Translations under genes and position numbers: made by a program
Part shown: one piece after another, positions 9,487-21,429 of the stretch
How positions within the stretch are numbered: position 1 is the stretch's first letter
Layout: every line of letters starts with the position of its first letter
Assembly: GCA_002964805.2 (NCBI GenBank)
Contig: PUDQ02000094.1
Coordinates: 1 to 64,000 of the forward strand
DNA from: Trametes villosa
Lineage: Eukaryota; Basidiomycota; Agaricomycetes; Polyporales; Polyporaceae
Length of the DNA stretch: 64,000 nt
Reading direction: 5' to 3'
The notes under the pieces: model-generated
Seen by the model: the letters and a program-made list of their open reading frames with translations, nothing else
Told to the model about the DNA's origin: nothing
The model's database searches: none

Positions 9487-11201
9487 ATGGACGACGCCCA
9501 GCTTGGTATCCCTGTCGACCGTTCAAAGGACCCATTCCCCGACACCCCCAGCCAAGGGAGTCCTGTCGTGCAGCTCTTCCGGTCTGAAAGTAGCTCGGAT
9601 GGCGAAACCGACAAGCAGGACAGCATACCACTGAAGCCCGCTTCTGCGGCGGTCTGCGATCCTTCGGAGACGGGGGGCGAGGTCACGACTCTTGTCTCGA
9701 CGTTCGCTGAGTGGAAGTTGCGGTCGCGGCCGAACTCTCCCAAGGCTACTGAAGGAGAAACACCTCGCCCTTCGTCTCCTGATCCATCCTCTACGCGTAT
9801 TGCTCTTACGGTGCAGCGCCAGCAGGTAGGCTCGTCACCCCCGCGAATCAATGGGCTCTGTATTAAACCCTTTGGATCATGCAGAAGGGAGTGCTGAGGC
9901 GGGTTGATGCGATCGAAGCGGAGTGGACTCTGGCGCGAGAGACGTTCTCAGACGCTCTTCAATCGGCAACCCAGGTTCTGTTGAAAACCCAGCGTGAGTT
10001 CGCTTCGCTTCCCCAGCGTCATGCTCGTGACCGCGCTGACGCTCAGACTCATAGATACTGCCCTAAGCGAGCGGCGGAACATCGCGAAGTTGCACCAGAC
10101 CTCCGCAGAACAACTGCAGGGTCTCGAAGGCCACTTACGCAAAGCTCAGCAGCATATCACAACGCTACAAGCCCAGCATGTCACCGAGCGTGGACGACTC
10201 GAGCAGCTGTCCGGCGATCTCACTCTCTTGTGGGAACGCCAAGAGGACATCAGCACTCGGCTTCAGCGTGCGGAGGCTTGCGAGCAACAAGTCCAGTCGT
10301 TGAGCGAGCGACTACAGGAGCTCATCGACGAGATCAGAGTGCAAGGCGCGGGCGATGCGTCCAATCGACCTTCCACGCCAGCATCTTTACAGCAAGAGCT
10401 GTCTCATAGCGTGGTCTGCGCGCCTGCGATAACCCATGTGAGTCCTCAATTTGCACCGGTGTTCATATTCGCTCGGCTAACGATGCACGATGCGTGGCGC
10501 TACAGTCAAACGTCCGCCGTGGTCTAGACGTCGGCAGCGTTAGGAACTCGGGCGGTGATGGGGACCTGGCCGCCGATGACACGGTCGCAACGCGCTGCGG
10601 TCCTGCAGCTCAAAGCGGCTCAGGAGATGCGGAGGCCCCACTCGTCTCTGCAGAGGCCCCGCTCGTCTCGGACGACACAGCCAACGACGACAGCCCCGTC
10701 ACTGTCGGGGGTTGGGTCGTCCACGGCACTCCCATCAAGACCACTCCCGTCCTCGGCGACCTGGCCGCTGATCGTGGGTCAACCGCCGACGGCGGTCCAG
10801 TCGCTCTGGGAGATCTAGGTACCACAGGAGACCAGATGAACTCTTACGGCTCCGCCTCAGGTCCCCGAGCCTCCTGGAGCCTTCTTCTGTACATCTCGGT
10901 GAGCGTATACGACTCCCTTTGAGCGTCTCCGCTCACATGCGCCCTCTCACTGCAGCTTGCCCTCGTACAGGACGAGTTCGGACGCGTGCGGGAGGCATTC
11001 CGCGCCATGAAGGCTGCATATTCCTCCCTAGCACCCTTGGAGAAGCTTCGCGGCGTTACTCGCATCGGCACGCCCCGAGAAGCCGTCGCAGTTGCGGTTA
11101 TATCTTCTGTCGTCAGTGTCGGTATCTGCTCGGTATGGGTGTGGCGCTACACTGGTCGTGCCCTCGACGATGCGCCGATATGGAAATCCTTGGAGGATTG
11201 A
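9487..11201 (+). CDS. Coiled-coil protein with C-terminal membrane segment, unknown function
   Basis: Start ATG at 9487 (MDDAQLGIPVDRSKDPF). Exons fit 9487-9825, 9885-9993 and 10055-10437 by splice signals and phase; the boundaries between 10.5 and 10.96 kb are uncertain. The final exon starts about 10960 and stops at TGA 11199-11201. The product has a Ser/Pro-rich N-terminus, a long heptad coiled coil (from about residue 130, e.g. LERRNIAKLHQ-like and GLEGHLRKAQQHITTLQ) and a C-terminal hydrophobic helix (AVAVAVISSVVSVGICSVW) followed by a short tail, the layout of a tail-anchored membrane protein. It lies 186 bp upstream of the tnp2 gene in the same direction and may be its companion gene within one element, or an unrelated host gene. 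Confidence 0.5.
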
Positions 11202-11386
11202 CCACGGGCTGTGCCAGGCAAGTCTTCGCTATCTCAATATGTACGATATCGGTTATGTTATATGCTATCGCGATTGCCATGTGCGCACGTGCAAGCCCTC
11301 GCGCCGCCTGCGTCCTGAGCAGACATCCCGTCCCCACTCACGACGACTCGGCGCGACCGCTGACAACCCGCGCGTCCTCCACGTTC

Positions 11387-14300
11387 ATGTCTGACAACAA
11401 CGCTCCCTGCTTCTGTAGTGCCTGTCTTCTGGACACGTACGAGAATGAACATGGAAAGCGCGTCCCGGGTGCTCGACAGCCGGCCCGCGCCCGACGTACG
11501 CATGCGATAGAGGATCGCAAACGAGAAGTCATGGCCAAGCGCGCAGCCAGGGACGCGGAGACCGCTGCAAGTTCTATCCTGCTTGCGACACTTGAGACAG
11601 CGTCCGACGCTTTCCCGCGGAACTCCGAGAGTGCACCTGAACCGCCACCTGCACCATCCAGTGACGGCGTGGGCCAAGCCGACGACGAACGATGGCCACG
11701 GCTGTCACAGGCACAGGTGAGGGATGCGCTACGCTATGGTATGCCATCGCGTCACCACCACTGACGCTTGAGAGGGGCAGACTACGTCCCTCGGCCAGCC
11801 AAGTCCCCAGCACGATGCCCCGCAATCTCTGCAACAGGTAAGCACTATGTTCAGCGTGATTTCTTCGTTAATAACTACTATTAGGACCCTGAAAACATCA
11901 CGATCGCCCGCAAGGCTGAACTGTCGGCGGTGGAAAGTTCATTGCACCATTGCTCCCGTCGGGTGCCTCGGACAGCTTGCCTGTCTTTCTCTGCGACACC
12001 CAACACTAGTAACGATGCGATCGCTCCTCTCGCGCGAGATCACGAGGAGAGCTGCGAGTTCCAAGGCTACCGTGACTGGCTCCGGAAGGAGATGGCCCGT
12101 TTCGACAGCTCACTTCCGCCGATAGGGGACAAGGACGCCGACCAAAGACGCTCAGCTCTCATCCGGAAGATGGCCTCCGAGCTACGGCGTCTTGACCGCC
12201 TCGAGGAGTTTTGCTGGGATCGTGAAAAGATCCTAGCGCGAGTCCCTGGCTTCTATTTTCCTCCCAACGCGTCCTCGCCGATCGTCGTCTCTCCAGGTAT
12301 GATCGTTCTCGACGACTGATCTGTATGTCACTCACATCCGTCTCCTATCCAGGCTCAGTATCACTACGGCGAGACATGCAACCATTCCTCGTCGCTGCGC
12401 TCGTCATGGTGTGCATTCTGCACTCTTTGGCGCACGTTTCCCGCCCGGTCGCGAACCTGGTACTCACGACTATCAAAGTCGTCATCCTTGGCGCGATCAT
12501 GGTCTCTGGCGGCTCGTCGTCATTGACTAGGGAGCAGCGCGCCCTTCTTTCGAAGGTCCCATCCGATGTCCGAACGGCCATGAAGATGCTCGATCTGGAG
12601 CCCGACATTGTCGTGTATGCGTCTTGCCCGAAGTGCTTCTCCATCTACGCGCCGCGCCCGCCATCCGAGCACGAGGGTCAGACGTACCCCTCGACATGCA
12701 CCTTCAGAGAAACAGACAAGCCTCCGTGCGGCGAAGCCCTTCTTGAAGCGAAGGATCGTCGTCAAGCACGCCGCAAACGCAAGGTCGGGAAGACACGAGT
12801 CAAGAACATCGAAGGCGGTGTTCCTCGCCGCCCATATCCGTATCGCAAGATGAAGTCCTGGGTCGCGGAGATGCTCTCGCGCCCTGGGCTTGCGGGGAAG
12901 CTGAAGGCGGGGTGGGATAGGCTGCGCGCCGGTACGTCTTCGTCGTGGGGTGACATCATGGATGCCCCCGCGTTACGCAACTTCGTCGGGCCAGATGGGC
13001 ACACGCCGTTCTCTGTACAGCCGGATGGGTCAATCCATCTCGTATTCTGCCTATTCATCGACTGGTTCAACCCATATGGCAACAAACAGGCCGGAAAGTC
13101 GCACTCAGTGGGCGCGGTATACATGGCTTGCCTCACCCTCCCCCCTCATCTCCGCTACCGCCCAGAGAATATATATCTCGTCGCCATCATCCCCGGTCCC
13201 CATGAACCGCACCTCCATCAGCTCAATCACCTTCTCGCACCCCTAGTCGACGAACTCATCGAATTCTGGGACAGAGGCATCTACCTAGGCAAGGTCCCCG
13301 GGAGGACTATGGAGATCTTGGTTCGCGCCGCGGTCATCCCACTCGTATGCGACTTGCCTGCTCTCCGGAAGACTGCTGGTTTTGCCCACCACTCGGCGCG
13401 TCGCTTCTGCTCCTTCTGTCCACTCTCTCGCGATGATATCTGCAATCTCGACAGACACACCTGGCCGCGCCCTTGGTCGTGGAGCGAGCACCTCCGTGCG
13501 GCTGAGCAATGGCGGGATGCTGCTACGGATGCCGAACGTGCTCAGCTCTTTGATCAGCACGGCTTACGCTGGTCCGAGCTACTCAGGCTGCCGTACTGGG
13601 ATCCAACCCAGTTCGCCCTCCTCGACGCGATGCATAACCTTCTTCTAGGCGAGTTCCATCACCACTGCATCACAGTCTGGGACCTCAAGACTGCTGAGGA
13701 TCGCGGCAGCAAACGGAAGCGCCTCGTCGTCCAAACACCGCAGATGCAACAGTCCGCTCTGCAGCGCATCGCAGATGGCCTCTGGAAGGGGTCTCATAGC
13801 ATGGTAGCGTCTGTCCGAAAGGACTATCTGGAGGTGGTCGTCAAGTACAACTCCATCGTCGTCTCAACACCTACGCCGACGAAATCCGATCTGGCTACGG
13901 CACTCGCCAATTGGGTATGTACTATCGTTACCCTCCGCTATCCTTTATCATTTCTGATCGTTCTCAGGTTGCCGCTGCTCCTATGGGTGTCGCATCGCTG
14001 CTCCTACCTCCCGTACTCCCCTACCTGACCGAGCAATTTCATTTGCTCCCCAGTGCAGCCGAGCCTGAATCCTTCGGCCGCAAGGTGTTCACGGGCGCCG
14101 TGCTTGAGGAGATCAGAAAGGACATCCGCGCGTGCTATCTTCCTAGCTGGTTGCCGAAGCCCCCTCGCAATCTCGGCAGTGCGAGCCACGGCAAGCTCAA
14201 GGCAGACCACTGGCGTACCGCATGCTCAGTAAACATGGTTATCACCCTAGTCCGCCTCTGGGGACGCCCATCCGCCAGTGAGGACGAGAGGCTCGCCCTG

Positions 14301-15457
14301 GAGAACTTCCTGCATCTCGTTGTCGCTGTCGACCTGGCTACTCGGTATACTATGTCCACCGAGCGGGCTCAATCCTTCGATAACCACATGCTCGAATATC
14401 TTCGCGGCCTGCGGTCCTTGTACGGAGCTAGTTTTGTCCCTAACCACCACCTCTCCCTCCATCTCATCGACTGCCTTGTGCTCTTCGGCCCCACGTTTGG
14501 CTGGTGGGCGTTTCCGTTCGAACGGTACAACGGACTGATACAGCGACTGAATACGAACAACAGGCCCGGTACGTCTATTCTACCGTACAAATGTGAAGAT
14601 CTTCGCTGACTATCCGTATTAATACTAGCGGATATGCCGGAAACATTCATGCATTACTTCTACATCGGTATGAGATTGCGGTGGATGCTCGCGTCCGAAC
14701 CCTGGCCGGACAGCGAAGAATTCCAGGAGTTTGTCCAGGCGTTCCGAAACACCTTCGACGAGGCCTCGCGCGGCAGCCGTATTGGCGAAGTATCGTATCC
14801 AGGACCAGACATTGGTGCTGCCGGCGTTCGTTCTGGGGGCACACAGGTGGAGCTCGAGGAACCCCTATACGATGCTTTGTTGGAGTTTGTGAACTCTCGC
14901 TTGGCCCCCACCCAGCTACGCTACGCCTCCCGCTATCACCCCTTGAGCGACGATGACGAGCGCCCCTTCTTCCCTTTGCACGCAACCTTCTTCCCAACCG
15001 TGACCCACGCCGGGGTTATCTTCGGAACACGCGAAGACGGGTTGCGAAACTCGTTCGTCCTCTTCCAACGATCCGGTGGCGGCGCGGCGAGCAGTGCAGG
15101 TACGCCCGTCGCGGGGCAGATCCATCGCATCTTCGAGCATACTCGCCTCGAAGGCGGCTCTCCTGTTACGGAAACCCACCTCATCGTGCGGGAATTCGGC
15201 ACCCTCTCCGATACCCATCGAGAGCTCGACCCTTATCAACGATTCCCTGACCTTGGGGCGTGGCTCTGCTACAACGAGCTCACCGATATCCAGCACGTTG
15301 TCCGGCTACAAGATATCGTGTCCCACTTTGCCGCTTACATCTACACTCCTGAAGACATAGGCAGAGAATGCCTTGTTGTGCGGTCCCTAGATAGGGTGAG
15401 TCTCGCAATTGATGGTTTCCACACAACCGGCACACTGATATAACATAATAGAGCTGA
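11387..15457 (+). CDS. tnp2-type (CACTA/EnSpm superfamily) transposase, intact
   Basis: Seven exons agree in splice signals and phase: 11387-11716, 11781-11837, 11885-12296, 12353-13914, 13968-14568, 14629-15395 and 15452-15457. They give 1244 residues with no internal stop. The N-terminus has a Cys cluster (CFCSAC). A hydrophobic stretch follows (FLVAALVMVCILHSLAH), then the tnp2 core: a Cys pair (ASCPKCFSIYAP), HLVFCLFIDWFNPYGNK, PPHLRYRPENIYLVAIIPGP, a second Cys pair (FCSFCPL), RWSELLRLPYWDP and DAMHNLLLGEFHHHC. This order is that of the large tnp2 family of Agaricomycetes, and the C-terminal half also matches that group (VVRLQDIVSHFA). CACTA ends and the 3-bp target duplication were not found, so the element borders are unknown. 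Confidence 0.85.
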
Positions 15458-15639
15458 GTATCATACAATACTACACCCTGGCTATATGCTATATCACCTC
15501 GAGTACCACCTCCCCCTCCATCACGCCGCCCCACGCGCGCTGAAAACCGCAGGAGATCTCGCATTATTCATGATAGGTGAGTTGTACAGGTTGACTGTGA
15601 ACGACAGGAGTGAATACGTACCCTAGCTCGGCGGAAAGA

Positions 15640-16520
15640 CCGGTTGTCCGCGTGAACTGGCCGTAGCGGTGAGCGGACGCGTCGGAACGCGAGGGACGTG
15701 TCTGAGCGGTGAGCGGGTGCACCGCGATTGCGGGCACGCGCATGGCGCGTAGCATGTGCGCGTGCCGTAGTGGTGGACGTGCGCGTCGGAGTGGCGGCCA
15801 CGGGCGCGCGCGCGCGCATGGCACGCGACGATTGAGGGCGGCGGCGGACGTGCGCGTCGGATTAGCGATTGCGTGCGCGCGCGTGCGTATGCACGAGTGC
15901 GCCTGCACATGGCTGGTGCAAGACGTCGGAGTGGCGTCTGCGGAGTCGTGCGCCGTCGGTCAGCCGGGCGGGCGGATGCGCGCGTGGGCGTGTCGAAGCG
16001 GTGAGAGCGCGCGGATATGCTCGCCGTAGCTCCGCATTGTCGATGAGCGCAGGCGCCGCGGTGCCGCAGATCTGCGTCAGAATGGCGGGCGGGTGGGCTA
16101 GAGCAGTAGGCGGGCGCGGTGATGTGGCGGGCGGACGGGCGGGCGGACGCCCCGCCGTAGATCGCTGGGGTGGCGTGAACGGGGCCGCCGGAGTGGCGGA
16201 CGAGGGCGTGTTGCGGGTGGGCGTCCTGCGGGATCATAAGCGGCGAGGCGTGCCGTTGTCCGCGCACGGGTTGGTCGAGCGGCGAGCGCGGCCTAGCCTT
16301 GAGGAGTCGGTGACGGAAACTGCGGCCGGAAACGCGGCGCGCGGAGAAACGGGTCGTGCATCTCCGACGTACTCGAGGGCGCGTTCGGGGCTCTTCCGAG
16401 TGGCCTGCGTCGCGTGGGGGCGTGTACCCGCGTCGTGCGGGCGACGTGGAGTGTCGCCGTGCCGCGTGGCCTCTTGACTCGTGTAGTTGTGCGTCGTCGC
16501 GCGACGTGGTGTGGTGCGGT
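15640..16520. repeat. GC-rich degenerate repeat region
   Basis: Very GC-rich, with many near-copies of a GTCGGAGTGGCG-like and GTGCGCGTCGG-like motif. Long open frames exist on both strands (for example 15623-16588 minus), but they translate to Arg/Ala/His/Pro-rich sequence of no family and arise from base composition. Not interpreted as coding. Confidence 0.6.
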
Positions 16521-17500
16521 GCGGGGTGGTACCAACCCCTTTCCGGGGACATTATAGGCAGCCTATTCGTGTCGGATTTCAGCGACACCGAAATTGTGGG
16601 AATAGGTTGAGTTCTCCATACCTTTCTAATCCCTCAGGGCGTCCAGCTTACCTTGCCTAACCCCCGCCTTTCCAAGGCCCTATCTGCAGGTCGGCAAGGT
16701 AAGATGTCCTGCGCATTTCCTATGCCTTTCCGGGGCCCGAAAGTCTAGATATCCTGTCGATTATCGGGGACGACGATAGTGTTAGGATAGGCAGTGTATT
16801 CTGAACATTTTCGGTCCTCGTGAAGGAGACCATACCTGGCTGCCGCAAGGCAAACAAATCTGGTCCAGGATACTGATCGTTTCCGCGCCGGACATTTAAC
16901 CTAACCGTGCTACTGCCTCTGTCCCGTTTATACCACGGAAAGGTATCCTCATGTGCGCACCGATACGATTTAGATCTGTTTACCTTTGGAGGCGTACAAA
17001 ATCGTTGGTAAAGGATGGTATAAGCCAAGCTATGCGTGCCTACAAAATGTCATCGGCATGCCCCGACCAGCTTTGCTGCCGCAACCATTTCCCACCCCTT
17101 CTCTGGCGCCCCTTCTGGCGCCCTGCCTGTGGTGACAGCCGAAAATGCTGCAACTCAGATCTAGAGGCACAAGACTTACTTAGGCTCCTCATGCAGCATC
17201 CCGCATTCAGATTGCCATAGGCCGTAGCTCGGGACATGGTGAGGTCCCTCACCCCGCATACAGCTAGCACCCCTCTGACTGATGCAACGTTCAAATTCTC
17301 GCCGTATGACGCAAAGAAATCGAGCCAGGTTTCACATACACTGACTGAGCGAGCTCACCGTGCACGCGGCTTCAATGACGAATACAGCCGACGAACGTTT
17401 TCCAGGCGCGCGAGCCCTGATACGAAGCCCCAGGGCTCGTACTAGGCTCGTAAACCAGCCTCACGTTCGGGGGTGGAAGACAATCGTTCCTCCCGAAGGG
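16521..17500. other. No gene recognised
   Basis: Contains a 102-codon minus-strand open frame (16720-17028) without recognisable motifs and several CCTTTCC/GGAAAGG-like repeats. No convincing gene. Confidence 0.35.
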
Positions 17501-17827
17501 AGGCTGGAACGATGTGTGAGAGGGGGTGCAGAGGTCCCCCGTGGGAACTGCGGAGTTTGAACCCCCCTCTGGCCCTTCGCGAGTCCGCTCGGTTTGTGCA
17601 CAGAAACTCGTCAGAAAATTGCCAGGGCTTTATGGATGAATTACACACTCTTCGTATAACTCTCAGCATAGATGGAGGCCGTGAGCAGGTATTGGGCTCG
17701 CAGCATCGGCGAGGCCGTAGCCACAGGTCGAGCGCCCGCCACCCCGTTCGCGATTTGCCCCTGAAATTGGAACTCCGGCGTTCCCACGGGGGACCTCTGC
17801 ACCCCCTCTCACACATCGTTCTAGCCT
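17501..17827. mobile_element. Fold-back / MITE-like element
   Basis: Terminal inverted repeats of 48 bp, 17501-17548 and 17780-17827, differ by one base (G/A). They flank about 230 bp of non-coding sequence, and a weaker inverted similarity continues inward (CGGAGTT ...). An 11-bp direct repeat, CTAGGCTCGTA, occurs at 17442-17452 and 17826-17836, so the right copy abuts the right arm but the left copy is 48 bp away. It is therefore not a clean target duplication. No transposase. Confidence 0.6.
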
Positions 17828-18032
17828 AGGCTCGTACATGGACAGCGTTGCAAAGGGAGTTCGAGAGCAATGCACGTCCGTACTACGAACATCACATCTG
17901 TTATTCAAACTTGTTCTACATCACGGTACACCCCGTCTGAGTGAGAGGCTGGAAACTGCCGACACGCCTCGTCGAAAGACTCTTCGTAGTCGCGCCCACG
18001 GCTTAAAAGCTGAGATAATAACATGCGCCAGG

Positions 18033-21000
18033 TTAAGCGAACACGAAATTAGCCTGCAGATGGCTGTAGTTGGGCGTACCTGAGGGCGTGGCGATATTGT
18101 CGAGGTGCGAGAGCACTGCTATCTGGGCCGAGAGGGCGGAATTCTGGGAGGAGAGCGAGTCGACTTTGGAAGATAGCTCGGCGTACTGCACGGCTGTGGC
18201 AGCGTTCTTGGACGTCAGATCGCATATCTGAGAAGCCATGGTGGATATGCGCGCCCGTAGCTCTTCGCTTTCGGGTCGCAGTGTGTGAGAACCGTCCTGT
18301 GTGGCGTACTTGACGGTGTAGTCTTCTTTGTTCCTGTCGGCGCCCGCCCCGCGCGTGTGTGCCAGGACCGAAGGGACCCGGACGGGTTCAGAGCCTGTGG
18401 ATGACCTCTGAATCGCGAAGTGTAGAGTGCGGGTTGATGGCTCATGTTGCGGCACCTCCGAGTCGTACGGTGGCGTGGCCGAAAGCACATTTGTGACGGA
18501 TGCTATCTCGACGTTTGGGCTTCCAATGTCACAGCGTGCGTTGGATGCCCGATGATGTGTCTAGGATGCGTGTCTCTTAGCTCTGGCGATGCACTCCCGA
18601 CACCTTACTAAACAAGAGCGCACCTCCAATCGAAAGGCTGCTCTCCCGGCCCCGTTACCAGGAACATGGGCGGACACAGCGTATGTATCGTCCGAGATGC
18701 CGACAGCTATGCCGCCCGCGCCGAAGGACGACGCAGAGCGAACAATCCCCGTGGAAGTCGTAGATGGGCTGAGTGTGAGCGGAACAATGGTAGGACCTGC
18801 TGGTACAGCTGTATCATACAAACACAACACTGTGTTGCCGCTACGCCGCGGCTGGACTCTGCTCAAGCTGCTGTCGCCAGAATCGGGGGAGTCATCGTCC
18901 ATAGAGCCATCTGCAAGTCCACAAGCACCAGTAGCAGCGCCGTCGTGAGTCGCAATAAAGTTCCCATCGAAGACACCCAGCGTGTCCATTAATGGAGTGG
19001 AGGACACGGAGGACGAGCCCGCCTGGACTCCAGACGTCACACGAGGGATCTTCGAGTCGGAGAAACCGTGCTCAGGCGGGGTGTCGCCATAGGTTCCTTG
19101 CCGGAATACCATGTCGCCATCGAAAGCTGTGGTCGACTGGGGAGAGAGGGAGGCAGCGAGGTGTTCCTGTAGAATGACGACCGTCGGTCAGAGCCAGATG
19201 CGGTCAACAAAGTGGACACAATTTTTGATCGCGTGAACTCACCTCTACGGGAAAGAGACTCTCTGCGGAGGAATAGGCCATTAAGTTGTACTCGAGGATG
19301 CTGTCCTCGTACCCAAGCTCCTTATCTGCATCGCCTAAGTTCGTAATGATTTCGGGTTCGAGGATGTGACTAAACTCCGCGCTGATCTCCACAAAAAGCC
19401 ACACACTTGTGGAGTCCAGAACCGAGCCCCAGCTGTTTGGACGGCGTTCTAGGGCGAGTCGCAAAACTCGATCATGGTTTGGCTTTTCAGGATCAGAATG
19501 GAGGTGAAAGTCGGCAGTGTCAGTGAGCGCGAGAGATTTGTTGAGCCTCCGAACATGGCTGATGACACTGGATTCAGTAACCGCAGGATGGCATGCCTGT
19601 GGGTTGTTTAGCGAGCAGGGAGTGACACCGAGAGACGGGTGGGAAGCGGGGTTGGTGACGGATACATGAAACTTGAAGTGCGTAGAACGATTCCGGCGTA
19701 CTTGGTTGAAGATAGATGTTAGGGCCGTGCGGGCTTTAAGTCCGGAACCGGTCGGAGTTGACAGCTCCGAAGCGTGGGAAAGCGGAGCTCCGAACTCCGA
19801 AGGCGCGGGAAAGTGGACCTGGGCTTCGGAGGTCGGACTTGTCGGACGTAGCGGAGCGGAGGTCCGAACGGAGGCCCACACAAGTGAGGACTTCAGCGAA
19901 GCTATTAGCAACGCCAGAGACCCTTGCCACTTGTCCTCAGATTTCAGAGGTGGACAGGTCCGATGTCCGGAGGTCCGACACCGGAATGTCGGACTTACTG
20001 GACTAGGAAGGTCGGAGCTACCAGACGACGAGCGGAGGAAGCGGAACAGATGTATTGGGAAGGAAGTAGAGCGAGTGTGTGGATGAAGGGGTAAACGAGT
20101 CAACGAGATATCCGAACTGAGTAGCTACAACATACCAGCTACGTATATATAGACTACGAGCTAATTGTTATGCCACAACAATAAGAGCGGACTAATAAGG
20201 AAGGTCAAAGCGGAATAGGGTCGGAAGTCGGGGAAGACAATAAGGCTATTGTTCTAATCAGAATTGAAGCGGAAAAGCGGAGTAAGTAAGTCCGAAACAT
20301 CGGACAAGCGGAGTTGAAGTCCGATAAGTGCGGAGTAAGCGGAGTTAAGTCCGATAAGAGCGGACTTAGCGGACCAAAAGCGGAGTAAATGCGGAGTAAA
20401 AGCGGACCAAAGCGGAGTTGAGTCCGCAGGTGTCAGAGGTCGCACGGGGCGTAACAATAGATATCCTTAACCGGATGGACTGGAGGCCGGGAGAGGACGG
20501 GTGTGGATGTGTCAGGGTGATCTCCAGCGTGGTTCGTGCCCACTTGTGCACAACCTGTAAAGGAGATACCGTGAAGCCGAGTTCACCGAGGTTTCTGACA
20601 CTGCAAGGCGCGAGGGCGAAGGCGATGTCATCCACGCCATTGAGCAAGGCCCAGAGATCGAGGTCGGGCAGAAACTGCATCTTCGGTTTTTGAGGATCCG
20701 ATTTCTGGAGCCGGGCCTGGAAAGAGAGCTCGGCCACCTCCGGCTTGACATGCTCCAGGAGCTGTGTGAGCGCCGCCGGAGTCAAGTATACGGTCACGGT
20801 GTGGAGAAGCCCGACACCACAATGCAAGTAGCAGGTGCGACAAGGTTTGAGTGGATCATAGTTGCCGATGAGGGATCCCCGCCCAAGGCTGCCCCAAGTG
20901 GAGGTTGACGGTGGGAGAGGCAGCGCTATGAGGTTCCCTAGGGGGTCCTCGCATTGTAGGAGGGCGAGCCTATCCAACGGGTCACGGCCCTGTAAACATT

Positions 21001-21240
21001 AATTGCTGGCACGGACGAATGTACCCTCCACCGGGCCACTCGAGGATGGGTGGGAACTTTTGTGACAGCTCCCCAAGATTGAAACAGAGCAACTGCAAGC
21101 AGACACCTTGAGGAGTGAAGACGCAGTTCAAGGGCGGGACATCCTTGATTCCTTTGAGGCGGAGCTGCGATGAGAACTGAATAGGAGGGGCTTCCATGTC
21201 ATTTGATGAACTCTGAACCTGGAAGGCTGTAAGCGGCACA
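18033..21240 (-). pseudogene. Unknown multi-exon gene split by a solo LTR
   Basis: Exonic blocks on the minus strand: about 21240-21000 (PLTAFQVQSSSNDMEAPP ...), 20990-20457, then after the LTR 19711-19250, about 19170-18610 and 18560-18033. A 48-bp intron (GTAAGG ... CCTAG) accounts for the in-frame TAG at 18561. If one target-duplication copy is removed, the exon reads straight across the LTR site (RISIFNQV), so the gene was intact before insertion. The C-terminal exon is a probable coiled coil (EELRARISTMASQICDLTSK). I do not recognise the family. The true start is not identified. Confidence 0.5.
19717..20456 (-). repeat. Solo LTR (740 bp) of the TCCG-rich LTR family
   Basis: Ends TG ... 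CA, flanked by a perfect 5-bp duplication ATAGA (19712-19716 and 20457-20461). Minus orientation relative to the element at 26601-30457. It is almost identical to the solo LTR at 44064-44802, and both differ from the LTRs of the full element by small indels in the middle, so two subfamilies are present. Confidence 0.93.
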
Positions 21241-21392
21241 AAGAGAGGTCTTCAGTCTGTGAGAGAACGACTATGATTGCATAGTACTGTACCTGTAAGC
21301 CGCACAAAGAGAGGCTACAAGTACTAGTAAGTAACATGTAAGAAACACATAGGTAATGAGGGACTTACTCTTCAGTCTGTGAGAGAACGACT
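21227..21392 (-). repeat. Direct repeats: one copy with, one without a 54-bp intron-like insert
   Basis: Plus-strand order: a (21227-21248), h (21249-21272), 20-bp spacer, a' (21293-21314), 54 bp (21315-21368), h' (21369-21392). h and h' are identical over 24 bp; a and a' differ at one or two bases. On the minus strand the 54 bp begins GTAAGT and ends TTGTAG, so removing it as an intron turns h'-a' into exactly the contiguous h-a found downstream. A TATATAAGG box (about 21420-21430, minus) lies just upstream. See the matching locus at 22621-22773. Confidence 0.75.
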
Positions 21393-21429
21393 GAAGAGCA
21401 GAGGCCTGCAGAGTCCTCCTTATATACTA

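Noticed and set aside
15623..16588. Long open frames on both strands in the GC-rich region
   Set aside because: Arg/Ala/His/Pro-rich translations in several frames at once, following repeat composition; no start context, introns or domain.
8000..17000. CACTA-type termini for the tnp2 element
   Set aside because: No pair of CACTA/TAGTG ends with matching inverted sequence and a 3-bp duplication could be found by eye.
18561..18563. In-frame TAG in the 18-21 kb gene, taken at first as a disabling stop
   Set aside because: A 48-bp GTAAGG...CCTAG intron with intact phase ends there, so the TAG is the splice acceptor.
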